Below are positions 16,991 through 25,580 of a stretch of DNA of 64,000 nucleotides, piece by piece. Both the position numbers and the translations under genes were made by a program. Each line of letters starts with the position of its first letter. Positions within the stretch are counted from its first letter, which is position 1. The notes under the pieces were generated by a model. It made no database searches, was not told the DNA's origin, and saw only the letters and a program-made list of their open reading frames with translations. Source of the stretch: Pseudobdellovibrionaceae bacterium (GTDB taxonomy: Bacteria > Bdellovibrionota > FAC87 > UBA2466 > JACKAF01); contig JACKAF010000004.1 in NCBI GenBank assembly GCA_020635235.1, positions 329,252 to 393,251 on the forward strand, read 5' to 3'.

Positions 16991-17423
16991 CGGTAAGCTT
17001 TAGGTAAGCAAGGTCGTTTTCAATTCCCTGAGAGGCTTCAAGCACCCGCATGTAATTCTCTTTGCTTCCGTTGTGAATCCATATGGTAGAGGAATCGTGT
17101 TTCGGGTTTCGGGGATCCGTCATGTCTGTCACCCAGTACAAGAGTTCGTAGGCGTTGGTCCCATGAATCGTCTTGGGATAAAAATGCAGCGCCAGGTGCA
17201 CAAAATAGTTGTGCGCCTTTCCGTCCACCTCGCATTGAACGTCCCACTCGTAGAGCCCGACCTCTGACTTCTGGTGTGTGCAGCTAAACTGGCGTTCACT
17301 CGTTAGGCTAATGTACTGGAACTGGATGTCGGCGGTTCTCAGCTCAGACGCCCAGATTGGAATTGCAAACCATACTGTCACAAACGCGAGGACTTGTTTC
17401 ATGCTGTTGATTAAACCAAGCAT
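16944..17423 (-). CDS. Small exported protein of unknown function
   Basis: Up to 159 residues with a signal peptide (KQVLAFVTVWFAIPIWAS). The mature part is a beta-rich domain with two Cys (QFSCTHQ, WDVQCEV) likely to form a disulfide, then VHLALHFYPK and YELLYWVTDMTDPRNPKHDSS. No family recognised. Two in-frame ATGs are possible (17423 and 17402); both give a signal peptide. The 3' end overlaps the end of the ThiL-like gene on the other strand by 47 bp. Confidence 0.6.
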   Translation of the reverse strand: MLGLINSMKQVLAFVTVWFAIPIWASELRTADIQFQYISLTSERQFSCTHQKSEVGLYEWDVQCEVDGKAHNYFVHLALHFYPKTIHGTNAYELLYWVTDMTDPRNPKHDSSTIWIHNGSKENYMRVLEASQGIENDLAYLKLTVKLEAPSVLPNRSMP

Positions 17424-17494
17424 GGCCTTTTCCGGCTACACCCCGTGTGTCAGCCGCCTAAAGCCCTCTTGCCGACAAGTCGAAGAGAGAGGGT

Positions 17495-18286
17495 ATGAAA
17501 AGTCTATTCTCGTTTCCGCTTCTGTTAGCCTTGACCGCTTTAGGGGCCGATCACCGAGCTCCTGACGCGGAAAGACAAATTCCCCAGCCCTCTCAACCGC
17601 TCTCCGTCCGAGCTTTTCAGCTCGAAGCTACGGATCCCAGTGCTGCGTCCGCTTTGTATGCGAAAGGCTGTGCGGCGGGCGAAGCGGCTGCGTGTGCCGG
17701 GCAGGCCGTGCTTATGGAAAAGAACGGAAAAAAGGAAGAGGCCAAACGTTTGTTTGGGAAAGCCTGTGGCTTGGGGGATGGGTACGCTTGCTACCAAATG
17801 GCACAGGCGGTGGAGGCGGCTGCTCGTGGACCTCTTCTAAAAAAATCTTGTCATGGGGGCGTCGCCTACGCGTGTTTTCTTTGGGGAGCCGACGCTTTAA
17901 ACAACGGCCTTGATGCAGAAGTTGCGTTCAAAAAAGGGTGTGCGATGACAGATCTTCACTCGTGCAATGGTTTGGGCGTGGTGGCTCAACAGAAGAATCA
18001 GCTCGACAAAGCAAAATCCATTTTTGAGAAAGTGTGCTCCAAACGGGCAGACCTGGGATGCAACAACTTAGGCCTCGTGGAGTTGCAGTTGGGCAATAAG
18101 AAGCGCGCGGTGGCTCTTTTGGAAAAGACATGCCGTGAAAAAACTGACTTCCATGCATGCAATAGCCTCGGAGTTGTTGCTAGACAAAGCGGCGATCTCA
18201 AGGGGGCGGAAGAAATGTACCGGTTGGCGTGCGAAAATGGTGTTCCTTCAGGTTGCCGAAACCTTCAAAAGATAGCTTCCCGCTAG
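17495..18286 (+). CDS. Secreted Cys-rich Sel1-like repeat protein (Hcp type)
   Basis: 263 residues: signal peptide (FPLLLALTALGA) then seven Sel1-like helical repeats of ~36 residues. Each ends with a disulfide clamp C-x7-C (one x8): CAAGEAAAC, CGLGDGYAC, CHGGVAYAC, CAMTDLHSC, CSKRADLGC, CREKTDFHAC, CENGVPSGC. This is the architecture of the Helicobacter cysteine-rich (Hcp) secreted proteins, which are often mis-named beta-lactamases. Such solenoids bind proteins or peptidoglycan fragments; the ligand here is unknown. AGAGAGGG precedes the ATG closely. Confidence 0.88.
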   Translation: MKSLFSFPLLLALTALGADHRAPDAERQIPQPSQPLSVRAFQLEATDPSAASALYAKGCAAGEAAACAGQAVLMEKNGKKEEAKRLFGKACGLGDGYACYQMAQAVEAAARGPLLKKSCHGGVAYACFLWGADALNNGLDAEVAFKKGCAMTDLHSCNGLGVVAQQKNQLDKAKSIFEKVCSKRADLGCNNLGLVELQLGNKKRAVALLEKTCREKTDFHACNSLGVVARQSGDLKGAEEMYRLACENGVPSGCRNLQKIASR

Positions 18287-18287
18287 T

Positions 18288-19484
18288 TTAGCCCTTCTTG
18301 ATCTTCTTGCTGTGCTCGTGATCACAGGGATCAAAGTCTTCTTCGAGGCTGAGCCTACCTTTGAGTTGAAGCTCTTTGTTGAAGTGTCGGAATATTGCCG
18401 GATCGAACTTTCCTGGTTGCATTGCGAACATCGTTTCGAGCGCTTCTGTCGGGGGCATGGCCTCGCGGTAGGAACGAGTAGTAGTAAGAGCGTCAAAAAC
18501 GTCAGCGATGGCACAGATGCGAGCGAGTTTCGAAATCTCTTCTTCTTTTAACCCGCCGGGATACCCTGTCCCATCAAAATTTTCGTGGTGCTGACCAACG
18601 ATGTCGCGCGCATCCTGCGGTACATGTACGTAGGAGCGAAGAAATTCTAAGCCGTAATCGGGGTGCTTTTTCATGACTCTCCATTCGTCTTTCTCTAGTG
18701 GCCCCTCTTTGTTTAGAATGTTCAAATCTACTTTTCGTTTACCAATGTCGTGCAGTAGGCCACCGAACCCGGCAGCGACGAGTACCAACTTGTCATCGCC
18801 AATGATCTTTTTCGCAAGTGCTATGGAATAGACCGCCACATTCACGGAGTGATTGTAGGTGTAGTAGTCGTGATTCGAGAGCCGCATCAGGGAAGTTGCG
18901 GCTTCCATATCTTCAGCTATAAATTTTACCACCTCTTCAATGAGGATTTTGCTGTCCGAAAGTACGGTGGCGATATTTTGCTGTGTGAAAAGATCGTGAA
19001 CGTGCACAAAGGCCGTTTCTTTAATAAAGCGAGCCTTGATGTCCATCTGAAGATCTGGGTGGCGGACCATATCGAGTAAGGAGTAGATGTAAAGCTGTCT
19101 CTGTTCATCGGGGATAAGGGCGTCTTTTACCCCTGACTGTTTGAGCCGCTCCATTCTGTCGTGATCGATAACTTCGTTGCGTTTGCGAAAAAGAATAGCG
19201 TGGCTATCAATCCATAGGTAAACGTCGTACGGCAAGGGAAGGTCCGTCGGGATGGAATGGATGCGGACCGTGAAAAAGATCCCTTTCTCGGTTTTTCTTG
19301 CTTGCTCCATGGCGTTTCTCGGAAGCTTATCGGCAGGATTCTCGATAGCCTTGAGCGCCGAGCCATGATAAGTGTTCGGAATGACAACGCTTACCACCTC
19401 GGTCTCCGGCCGTAGTCCGAAAAGCTCCGCGTTCGGGGCCTTCTTTGAAGGTTTTGGCGTGGCCTGGGAAGGGTATGGCTTCAT
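18288..19484 (-). CDS. HD-GYP domain protein, probable cyclic-di-GMP phosphodiesterase
   Basis: 398 residues. The HD-GYP domain occupies about 195-380, with NHSVNVAVY, LLHDIGK (HD at 245-246) and the intact HHENFDGTGYP at 299-309, so c-di-GMP hydrolysis is plausible. The N-terminal ~190 residues (FFTVRIHSIPTDLPLPYDVYLW... and an alpha-helical linker) resemble no receiver domain and are likely a sensor. A GGTGA lies 6 nt before the ATG at 19484. The first ~35 residues overlap, head-to-head, the 5' end of the next gene, so a later start (GTG 19397 or ATG 19310) is possible. Ends 1 nt from the convergent Sel1 gene. Confidence 0.88.
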   Translation of the reverse strand: MKPYPSQATPKPSKKAPNAELFGLRPETEVVSVVIPNTYHGSALKAIENPADKLPRNAMEQARKTEKGIFFTVRIHSIPTDLPLPYDVYLWIDSHAILFRKRNEVIDHDRMERLKQSGVKDALIPDEQRQLYIYSLLDMVRHPDLQMDIKARFIKETAFVHVHDLFTQQNIATVLSDSKILIEEVVKFIAEDMEAATSLMRLSNHDYYTYNHSVNVAVYSIALAKKIIGDDKLVLVAAGFGGLLHDIGKRKVDLNILNKEGPLEKDEWRVMKKHPDYGLEFLRSYVHVPQDARDIVGQHHENFDGTGYPGGLKEEEISKLARICAIADVFDALTTTRSYREAMPPTEALETMFAMQPGKFDPAIFRHFNKELQLKGRLSLEEDFDPCDHEHSKKIKKG

Positions 19485-20154
19485 GAAGCTTCACCGCGGC
19501 CTATGGCGCTATGGTTGGGCCCCCGTTCTCTTAAATCTGATTCTTTCGATCGGAATGCTCGTCTCTTTGTATTACGTGGGCTCCAATTTCTTACATTCTT
19601 GGCTACCCAGTTTTCCAGAAGGTCTCTGGGGATATTTCCTAAAGACAGTGGCGATCCTGGCGGGCATTGTCGTAATCGTCGGTGTGGCAATTGCCATCTG
19701 GTTTCTGCTTGGTGCAATCCTGTGCGGTTTTTTTTACACCAAGCTTGCGAGGCAAACCGAACTTTTGATTGGAACTCCCGAGTCGACGCTCAGGGAGGTC
19801 CCTATCGTTTACGAGATCCTTTACGCTCTCCGCACGGTACTCATGATGCTATTCGTCAACTTGTTGCTTCTCCTTACTCATCTCGTACCGGTGGTGGGTT
19901 CGACGGTGGGGTTTGCGGCGTCCTGCTATTTTAGCTTCTTCTTCCTGGGTTGGGAGTACTTGGACTACCCGTTGGCTCTTCGCGCGAAGAGCTATTCGGA
20001 AAAGAAGCGCTTCGTCAAAGCGAATCGTTTCCATACTTTGGGACTAGGGGCATCGGTGATGTGCTTTACTTTTATCCCGGTTTTGGGGGCAGTCTTGTTG
20101 ACCACATCGGTAGTGGGAAGCGTCCTTCTTCACCAGAGACTGCGCCCAGCATAA
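19381..20154 (+). CDS. EI24/CysZ-like membrane protein
   Basis: About 257 residues with hydrophobic segments WAPVLLNLILSIGMLVSLYY, ILAGIVVIVGVAIAIWFLL, LLLLLTHLVPVVGSTVGFAA and a last pair near the C-terminus. GLWRYGWAPVLLNL and FFLGWEYLDYPL match the EI24/CysZ pattern (gLxR-x-xxPxxxNL; ExxdyP). CysZ transports sulfate; other members are uncharacterised. The family's N-terminal FFEGFGVAWEGY lies upstream of the ATG at 19483, so translation probably starts at ATG 19381 (or GTG 19372, or GTG 19459 with GAAGG 7 nt before it). This makes its 5' end overlap the divergent HD-GYP gene. Confidence 0.72.
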   Translation: MTTLTTSVSGRSPKSSAFGAFFEGFGVAWEGYGFMKLHRGLWRYGWAPVLLNLILSIGMLVSLYYVGSNFLHSWLPSFPEGLWGYFLKTVAILAGIVVIVGVAIAIWFLLGAILCGFFYTKLARQTELLIGTPESTLREVPIVYEILYALRTVLMMLFVNLLLLLTHLVPVVGSTVGFAASCYFSFFFLGWEYLDYPLALRAKSYSEKKRFVKANRFHTLGLGASVMCFTFIPVLGAVLLTTSVVGSVLLHQRLRPA

Positions 20155-20246
20155 CGCGCCACATTAGTAAGTTCTTGAAAAGACCTAACTTTTCTTCAGA
20201 TCTCATTCGATACGAATAGAGGAGCCGTAGAGCCGGAACCACAGGA

Positions 20247-21260
20247 ATGGTGTATCGACTGAGAAAATTTGTCTGGGTACTTTTGGTACTCAGCCTCCCG
20301 CTGTTTGCCGCGGAAGTTTTGAAGCTCGGCAAGAAGGGCAAGTTTGCCGTGATTTCGCACGGCGAAAATGTGCCCTGGGAGGTCGAGGACAATATCTGCT
20401 TCTATCGCGGGGCCGTTGAGATTGCCTGTGGGCGGGTGGTACGCGCGAACTCCAAAGCTGCCGTCATGAAAATCGTTACGCAACGAGAGGCACCGAAAGT
20501 TGGAGACGAGGTCAGGCGCTCTTCACCCAGCACGTGGCAATCCATGCAAGATGAGCGCAAGAAAGACGGCGGCACAACCAACGCGGTCGCGGAAGAAGGG
20601 AGCGGCGAAGCCGAGCGCAAACCCGTCAAAGGGTTGCGAAGATCGCGCGGGCGCAACCGCTTTGCGCGTGCGGACGATCCCAAGAAACGCCCGGAAAGAA
20701 GGCGCCGACCTAAAAAAGGCACCAGCAAGCGTGATATTGCTTTGATGAATGAAAATAACGAAACTAAGGCCTATTTGTACGATCAACTCGTTAAGCAAAA
20801 AACTTACGACACCATCTACACGGCGGATCTAACGGTGGGTGGCAGCATAGGGCTCAACCACTTCTATCCCATCTTAAGCTTCCAGTTTGCGGTCGGTAAG
20901 CGCATCGCGCTTGGGCTCACTCCGTTTTACTTTGCACAGTCACAAGACGTTGTGTCCATCAGCGGTCTCGGTGGACATTTTACCTTTAACTATTACCACG
21001 ACTATGCTTACCGTGGCCTTTGGCTGCAGGCGGGGGCGGGCGCTATCAAGTTTAACGCCTCGGTTCCTGGCAGTGAAGAGAGCCAAACGTGTCTTTCCTT
21101 CATCGGAACTGTCGGCTGGCGACAGCGTTGGGATTTGGGAATCAATGTGGGAGCATCCGCGGGCGTGCAGTTTATCGTCAATCAAAACCTTCAGCTGGTA
21201 GATCTATCCTATAGAAATCTCCAACCTACAGTACTCATCGATTTCGGATTGAATTTCTAG
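20247..21260 (+). CDS. Outer-membrane beta-barrel protein with basic linker
   Basis: 337 residues. Signal peptide (FVWVLLVLSLPLFAA), a small N-terminal domain with a Cys pair (NICFYRG, IACGRVV), a very basic linker (around residues 130-160, RGRNRF then RRRRPKKG), and a C-terminal half of alternating amphipathic strands (TADLTVGGSIGLNHF, IALGLTPFYFAQ, GLWLQAGAGAIKF, NVGASAGVQFIV) ending in FGLNF, the terminal aromatic of BAM substrates. Probably an 8-10 stranded barrel with a periplasmic SH3-like head. Specific function unknown. Confidence 0.75.
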   Translation: MVYRLRKFVWVLLVLSLPLFAAEVLKLGKKGKFAVISHGENVPWEVEDNICFYRGAVEIACGRVVRANSKAAVMKIVTQREAPKVGDEVRRSSPSTWQSMQDERKKDGGTTNAVAEEGSGEAERKPVKGLRRSRGRNRFARADDPKKRPERRRRPKKGTSKRDIALMNENNETKAYLYDQLVKQKTYDTIYTADLTVGGSIGLNHFYPILSFQFAVGKRIALGLTPFYFAQSQDVVSISGLGGHFTFNYYHDYAYRGLWLQAGAGAIKFNASVPGSEESQTCLSFIGTVGWRQRWDLGINVGASAGVQFIVNQNLQLVDLSYRNLQPTVLIDFGLNF

Positions 21261-21261
21261 G

Positions 21262-24200
21262 TTACTCGGTTCGATAACGGACGACGGCGTGATCGCTGTC
21301 GGTTACGTTTCCTACAGCGACAAAGCGGTTATTGACGGTAGCTAGCCCCAGCGCTTCGTCGTTGTTGGCAGAGACTGCAGTGCTTACTTGGCTTGAATTG
21401 GCGCCGAAGCTTGTATCGTTGCTTAGGTCTGTCCCCAGGAGGCGAAGGATGAGAAAATCTTTTTTCCCTAAGCTGGTTTTTTGTCCCGCCGCGACAAGTT
21501 TGTTTGATAGAAAGACGGCGCTACTTAAGCTTCCCAAAGTGGAAATCTTGGCCGAGTTCAGAACTGTGCCATTGTTGTCGTACTTGGCGACCGCCATATA
21601 AGCCCCGACACTCCCGACAGCGTATATAAAGTTGCTATCAAACGTTACCCCATTGGCCTTACTCGCCGAAGTCGGTTCGCCGAAGTCTACCGTTACTGGG
21701 CCCGTGACCGCAGATAAATTCGACGGAATCAAGTACAGAGAAAACAGATTGCCCGAGGCTCCCGCTGCCGCAAATCCTCCTGAGCGTGTGACCATGGACG
21801 TGATAGCGCCGCTGGCGCTTCCCGCCAAATCTTCTACATGTGAAAGGGTGCTTGGCGATGTGGTGAACGAGAAGCGTGAAACAGCGATCTGAGTCCCGCT
21901 GGCTCCGTTCACATAGCCGCCTACGATAAATTGACTGGGGGATTCCACGACGACGGCTTGGGCGACATCGTCAAAGGAACCGCTCCCTTCATAGTCATAG
22001 GTCTCTACTGCCTCAATCGAGCTGCTATTGAAGTTGGTTCCTGAAACATCTAGTACAGCGACTACCATGTCGAGGCGGCTGGAGACCACCGCTTTTCCTG
22101 CAACAACAACACGGGATCCGTCGAGTTTTGCGATCGCAAGCCCTTCAGACGAGGTGGCCCCGGGAACGCTTACCTCAAGGGCACTTACCGTGTAGCTACC
22201 CGAGGACTCTAGGTAGCGCGTCACCATCAACTTATTGTTGCCCAGGCCGGCAGTGACAAAACTGTTTCCGCCGATCCCAACCACGGCGTTGGCGCGATCG
22301 GTGCCGCTCAAGTTATCGACACGAATCCCATCCGTATCAAAGGCAAAGTCCTCGCGCTTGACGGTGAGTCCCAAGTTGTTCGAGTTGATAGCAAGAGTCG
22401 ATGCCGAGAGGCCAAAAGATGGGCTTCCCACCTTCTTGCCTCGTACTTTGAAAGTGGCTTGGCTCGCCGTCGGAGAGACAGAGAGCGTTGAGGTACTTCC
22501 TCCAGAACCGCAAGTGGACGGGTAAAGCTCCAGTGAGCCAGCGACAGAGTTAACAATGCTGAGCGAATTCACGCCAAAAGGCGTAAGGTTCAAAAATTCG
22601 TCCTTGGGCACGATTTTGAAGGTGCCGCAGTCGCCCCCGAGTGATAGCGTCGTGGGCCCGGGATTCGCACTCAGTGTGAGTGAATCCATGTCGCCCGGCC
22701 CGAAAGTGAGTGTAAAACTGTCCGAAGAACTGGGGCTTACGATGCTTGCTGATACCGCAACAGAATCACTAGCCGGGCCGCCGCTCGGAAGTACCTTGGG
22801 CATGTACTTTAAGGTACGTGTGGCGCTACTACTAATAAGGTTGACCGAGGTCGTGGTGCCGCCTGAGCAGGCAGTTTGGCTTTGGAAAAAACTCACGCTG
22901 GTCGCATTGGGCGATAAAGAGACGGATTTATTGCTATGATCGGTCGTTAAGTTTCCATGCGTATCGCGAGCTTGAAGTGTTTTGGTCAAGCAGGCGCCGG
23001 CCGTAGAAGTGACCGCGCCGCTGTCACTAAAGCTGATGGAATTTATTCGATCAGGGGAAACGGAGAATGCCGCGGTCTTGCTAGACGTAAAGGGCGTACT
23101 TACGGCAGCCGAAACGCTAAACGTATCCGCACTGGGGTCATTATCGAGAACCGTCTTTTTTACGCAAAAGTCTACATACCTGCTATTTGCAGCAATCTGG
23201 ACAGACGACGCGGCGGTCGAGCAGTTAGTGGCATAACGTATCTGGGCGGAACTAGCGTCGGTATCCGTTAGAGAAACCGTTGTGGGGGAGGGTACGTTGG
23301 AAAGGTTTCCAAAACTATCTACGGACTCAACTCGAACTGTTTTTGTATCATCCGCTTGCATTGAGGTGGTACCGTTCGTGACAACTGCGTTATCGATGCG
23401 CAAGCGTATCGCGCTCGGCGCGGCAGGGTTCACGTCTAGCAAGGTGTCCGGATTTGAGTTTGGTTGGATATTGGCGCCCACATCGTTTTGGGTTGTTCCA
23501 GTCTCCTGGACCGTAATGCGGCGTTGGGCCGTAGAGTATTGCTGAACCGTAGCTTGCTCCGTCTTGAAACTAAAACGCCGTGTACTTTGACCTTCCGCGA
23601 TCGTCGAGTTTAGTGTGTTTGCGCCGGTGCCCGAACAACCTGAGCCTTCAAAAAAGAGGTCACTCGTGGCTTCGCCTGAAATTCGTATGCTCATCCCATG
23701 GGGTGCGACAGTTGTGTTCCCCCAGCTGTCCTTTAAGGTAATCAAGAAACTCGGGCTACTGCACTCAGTGACATCTAAACTGGTCACACCTTCCGAGACA
23801 TCAAAATAAAGAGGATCTCCGCCGCGAAAGGACTTTTCCATGTTGACGCTAAGTTCCTGTCCAGAGCTGTTGGTCGTGACGAGGCGGTATACCTGGGAGG
23901 AATCGATCGCAATCCCTCGCACGTAAAAGTCTTTGTGGGTTTCATCCCCACCAATAAAGAGGGTTTGGTTCGTGGACCCAGCGTTCGTGGTAGAACCGGC
24001 ATTACACTGGCCTGGTGTTTGGTAGAATTTGCCTGCCGCTGAAGTGGGGGCCACGAAACTGAGAGTTAGGCCCCCCGTTTCGTTTGTCGGGTTATCAACA
24101 AAATCTCGAACTTCGACGGTAAATTTGTGGCAAGGGCCGCTTTTGAGTTCGTCCTGGTCGAAGCCCGTCGCGGCCGGGGGTTCAAGTGTAAGCGCCAGCT

Positions 24201-25065
24201 TCACGGGTAAACCTGCGCCAACCGAATAGGTAACGGTGTTGGGGTTGAGTCCCGAACTAGAACTACTGTACCGAATCTGTGTGGATCCCTCATCGTCGCT
24301 CTTGAAATACACCGTGTAAGTAATTGTCGAACCCGGCAAGCTAACGTTGTTCGTGAGAGGGAGCACATCCTGACAGGATCGATTCGAATAGAGACGTCCG
24401 GTCCCGCTCAATCGTTCCATCCTCAGCATTAGATCGGTCGATTTTGAAGCATCGTTACCGAAAAGGTCTTTTATAGTGATAGTCTGCGAAGCGCATTGTC
24501 CTGCAGTGGGATTTTGGCGGCCGCTGACGGCGATATTTTTCGGAACGTTCCCGACGATGGAGCTCGCGTAATCGTGCCCCTGTAGGGACGAGGCGTAAAC
24601 ACCGAGGCGCATATTCCCGGCTTCCTGACCGCGTACGTAGAATGAGGCGGAGTCTGAACCGGGCAGAATCTGAACAGTCAATCTAGAGTACTCGGGCGAG
24701 CCATTGTTGCATTCAAAGCCTGTGCGATAAAGAACCGATGCCGATTGCTCATCCATGAAACTCTCGATTCCAACAGTAACCGTGTCAGTTTGCTCACTTA
24801 AGTCGATGGCGAGCAAATCCTGGTTGCGGAGATTGACTGTGTAGAGCTTGCAGGCGTCGGCCATGTGGGCGGACGGCGTTGTTTCCACGACTACCGCGGA
24901 CGGCAGTTTGCGAATAAAGCGGCCGAGAAGGGATTTTCCGCTCTCTCCGAATTTAAACAATCCGAAGTTACACGAAGACAGCGATATCGAGAGCGGAAAC
25001 AGCAATAGCGCAACACGAGTATGTTTCAAAATGGTTTTCAAGATTTTCCTTAACGCGGAACCCAC
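21262..25065 (-). CDS. Giant lipoprotein with Ig-like repeats and C-terminal delta-60/propeller-like repeats
   Basis: 1267 residues. N-terminus carries a lipoprotein signal ending SISLSSC. About seven ~110-residue Ig-like units follow, most opening with a Cys and a 'D-x-x-GN' turn (CASQTITIKDLFGN, CHKFTVEVRDFVDN, CSSPSFLITLKDSWGN, CLTKTLQARDTHGN, CGTFKIVPKDEFLN). From about residue 930, ~50-residue units such as NNKLMVTRYL, VVVAGKAV and FIVGGYVNG resemble delta-60 repeats or a beta-propeller. Likely surface-exposed. It is a paralogue of the lipoprotein at 26761-29037. Function unknown; adhesion or prey/host contact is a guess. Confidence 0.82.
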   Translation of the reverse strand: MGSALRKILKTILKHTRVALLLFPLSISLSSCNFGLFKFGESGKSLLGRFIRKLPSAVVVETTPSAHMADACKLYTVNLRNQDLLAIDLSEQTDTVTVGIESFMDEQSASVLYRTGFECNNGSPEYSRLTVQILPGSDSASFYVRGQEAGNMRLGVYASSLQGHDYASSIVGNVPKNIAVSGRQNPTAGQCASQTITIKDLFGNDASKSTDLMLRMERLSGTGRLYSNRSCQDVLPLTNNVSLPGSTITYTVYFKSDDEGSTQIRYSSSSSGLNPNTVTYSVGAGLPVKLALTLEPPAATGFDQDELKSGPCHKFTVEVRDFVDNPTNETGGLTLSFVAPTSAAGKFYQTPGQCNAGSTTNAGSTNQTLFIGGDETHKDFYVRGIAIDSSQVYRLVTTNSSGQELSVNMEKSFRGGDPLYFDVSEGVTSLDVTECSSPSFLITLKDSWGNTTVAPHGMSIRISGEATSDLFFEGSGCSGTGANTLNSTIAEGQSTRRFSFKTEQATVQQYSTAQRRITVQETGTTQNDVGANIQPNSNPDTLLDVNPAAPSAIRLRIDNAVVTNGTTSMQADDTKTVRVESVDSFGNLSNVPSPTTVSLTDTDASSAQIRYATNCSTAASSVQIAANSRYVDFCVKKTVLDNDPSADTFSVSAAVSTPFTSSKTAAFSVSPDRINSISFSDSGAVTSTAGACLTKTLQARDTHGNLTTDHSNKSVSLSPNATSVSFFQSQTACSGGTTTSVNLISSSATRTLKYMPKVLPSGGPASDSVAVSASIVSPSSSDSFTLTFGPGDMDSLTLSANPGPTTLSLGGDCGTFKIVPKDEFLNLTPFGVNSLSIVNSVAGSLELYPSTCGSGGSTSTLSVSPTASQATFKVRGKKVGSPSFGLSASTLAINSNNLGLTVKREDFAFDTDGIRVDNLSGTDRANAVVGIGGNSFVTAGLGNNKLMVTRYLESSGSYTVSALEVSVPGATSSEGLAIAKLDGSRVVVAGKAVVSSRLDMVVAVLDVSGTNFNSSSIEAVETYDYEGSGSFDDVAQAVVVESPSQFIVGGYVNGASGTQIAVSRFSFTTSPSTLSHVEDLAGSASGAITSMVTRSGGFAAAGASGNLFSLYLIPSNLSAVTGPVTVDFGEPTSASKANGVTFDSNFIYAVGSVGAYMAVAKYDNNGTVLNSAKISTLGSLSSAVFLSNKLVAAGQKTSLGKKDFLILRLLGTDLSNDTSFGANSSQVSTAVSANNDEALGLATVNNRFVAVGNVTDSDHAVVRYRTE

Positions 25066-25580
25066 TATTATGGGTTACACGTTTTATGCCAATGACCGGA
25101 AAAACTGCGTAAAATTCTGGCAACTGTTTAGACAAAAAACGTTTGGCCCGATTCGCAGATTTCATTCGAATTTCAATGAAGTTAACTCGGGTGAGTTCTT
25201 GTCCCCCTGTACCCCCGATCAAAGCTTTGACGATCTCCCCTCTATTTTGAAGGTCAACAAAGTAGACACTGTGGAGAAAGCGTGGAGAAAAGACGCATAA
25301 TTTCGGCAGTCTGCCCCGTGTAAGTTTCCTCACAGGGGCTTCCAAAGCCGAACTTTCGCCAAAGCTTGTTTGATTTCCAGTCTTTACAAGAATTGTGAGG
25401 ATTCTCTCGTAAAGAAGTTCGTCGCGATTTCAGGGGCAGACCTCGCGCGGGAGGGGCGAGTTTAGGAGCCTCTGTGAAGCATTTGTGCTTTGAAATACTG
25501 GAAGTTAGAGAATTTCCGGCAAAATGCGGCACTAAGTTTGCTTTAACATAATAAGGATTCCGTTTTCCGCATTACAAAAC
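25066..25580. other. 515-bp divergent intergenic region
   Basis: Separates the giant lipoprotein (minus) from the trypsin-like lipoprotein (plus), so it must hold both promoters, but no confident -35/-10 pair stands out. A hairpin GCCCC-g-TGT (25313-25321) with ACAGGGGC (25332-25339) is visible. AATAAGGA at 25549-25556 lies too far from the start codon to be a ribosome site. The open frames crossing it show no coding character. Confidence 0.5.

Noticed and set aside
24968..25345. 125-codon minus-strand open frame reaching into the intergenic region
   Set aside because: Overlaps the lipoprotein signal region on the same strand in another frame and has no ribosome site or recognisable domain.
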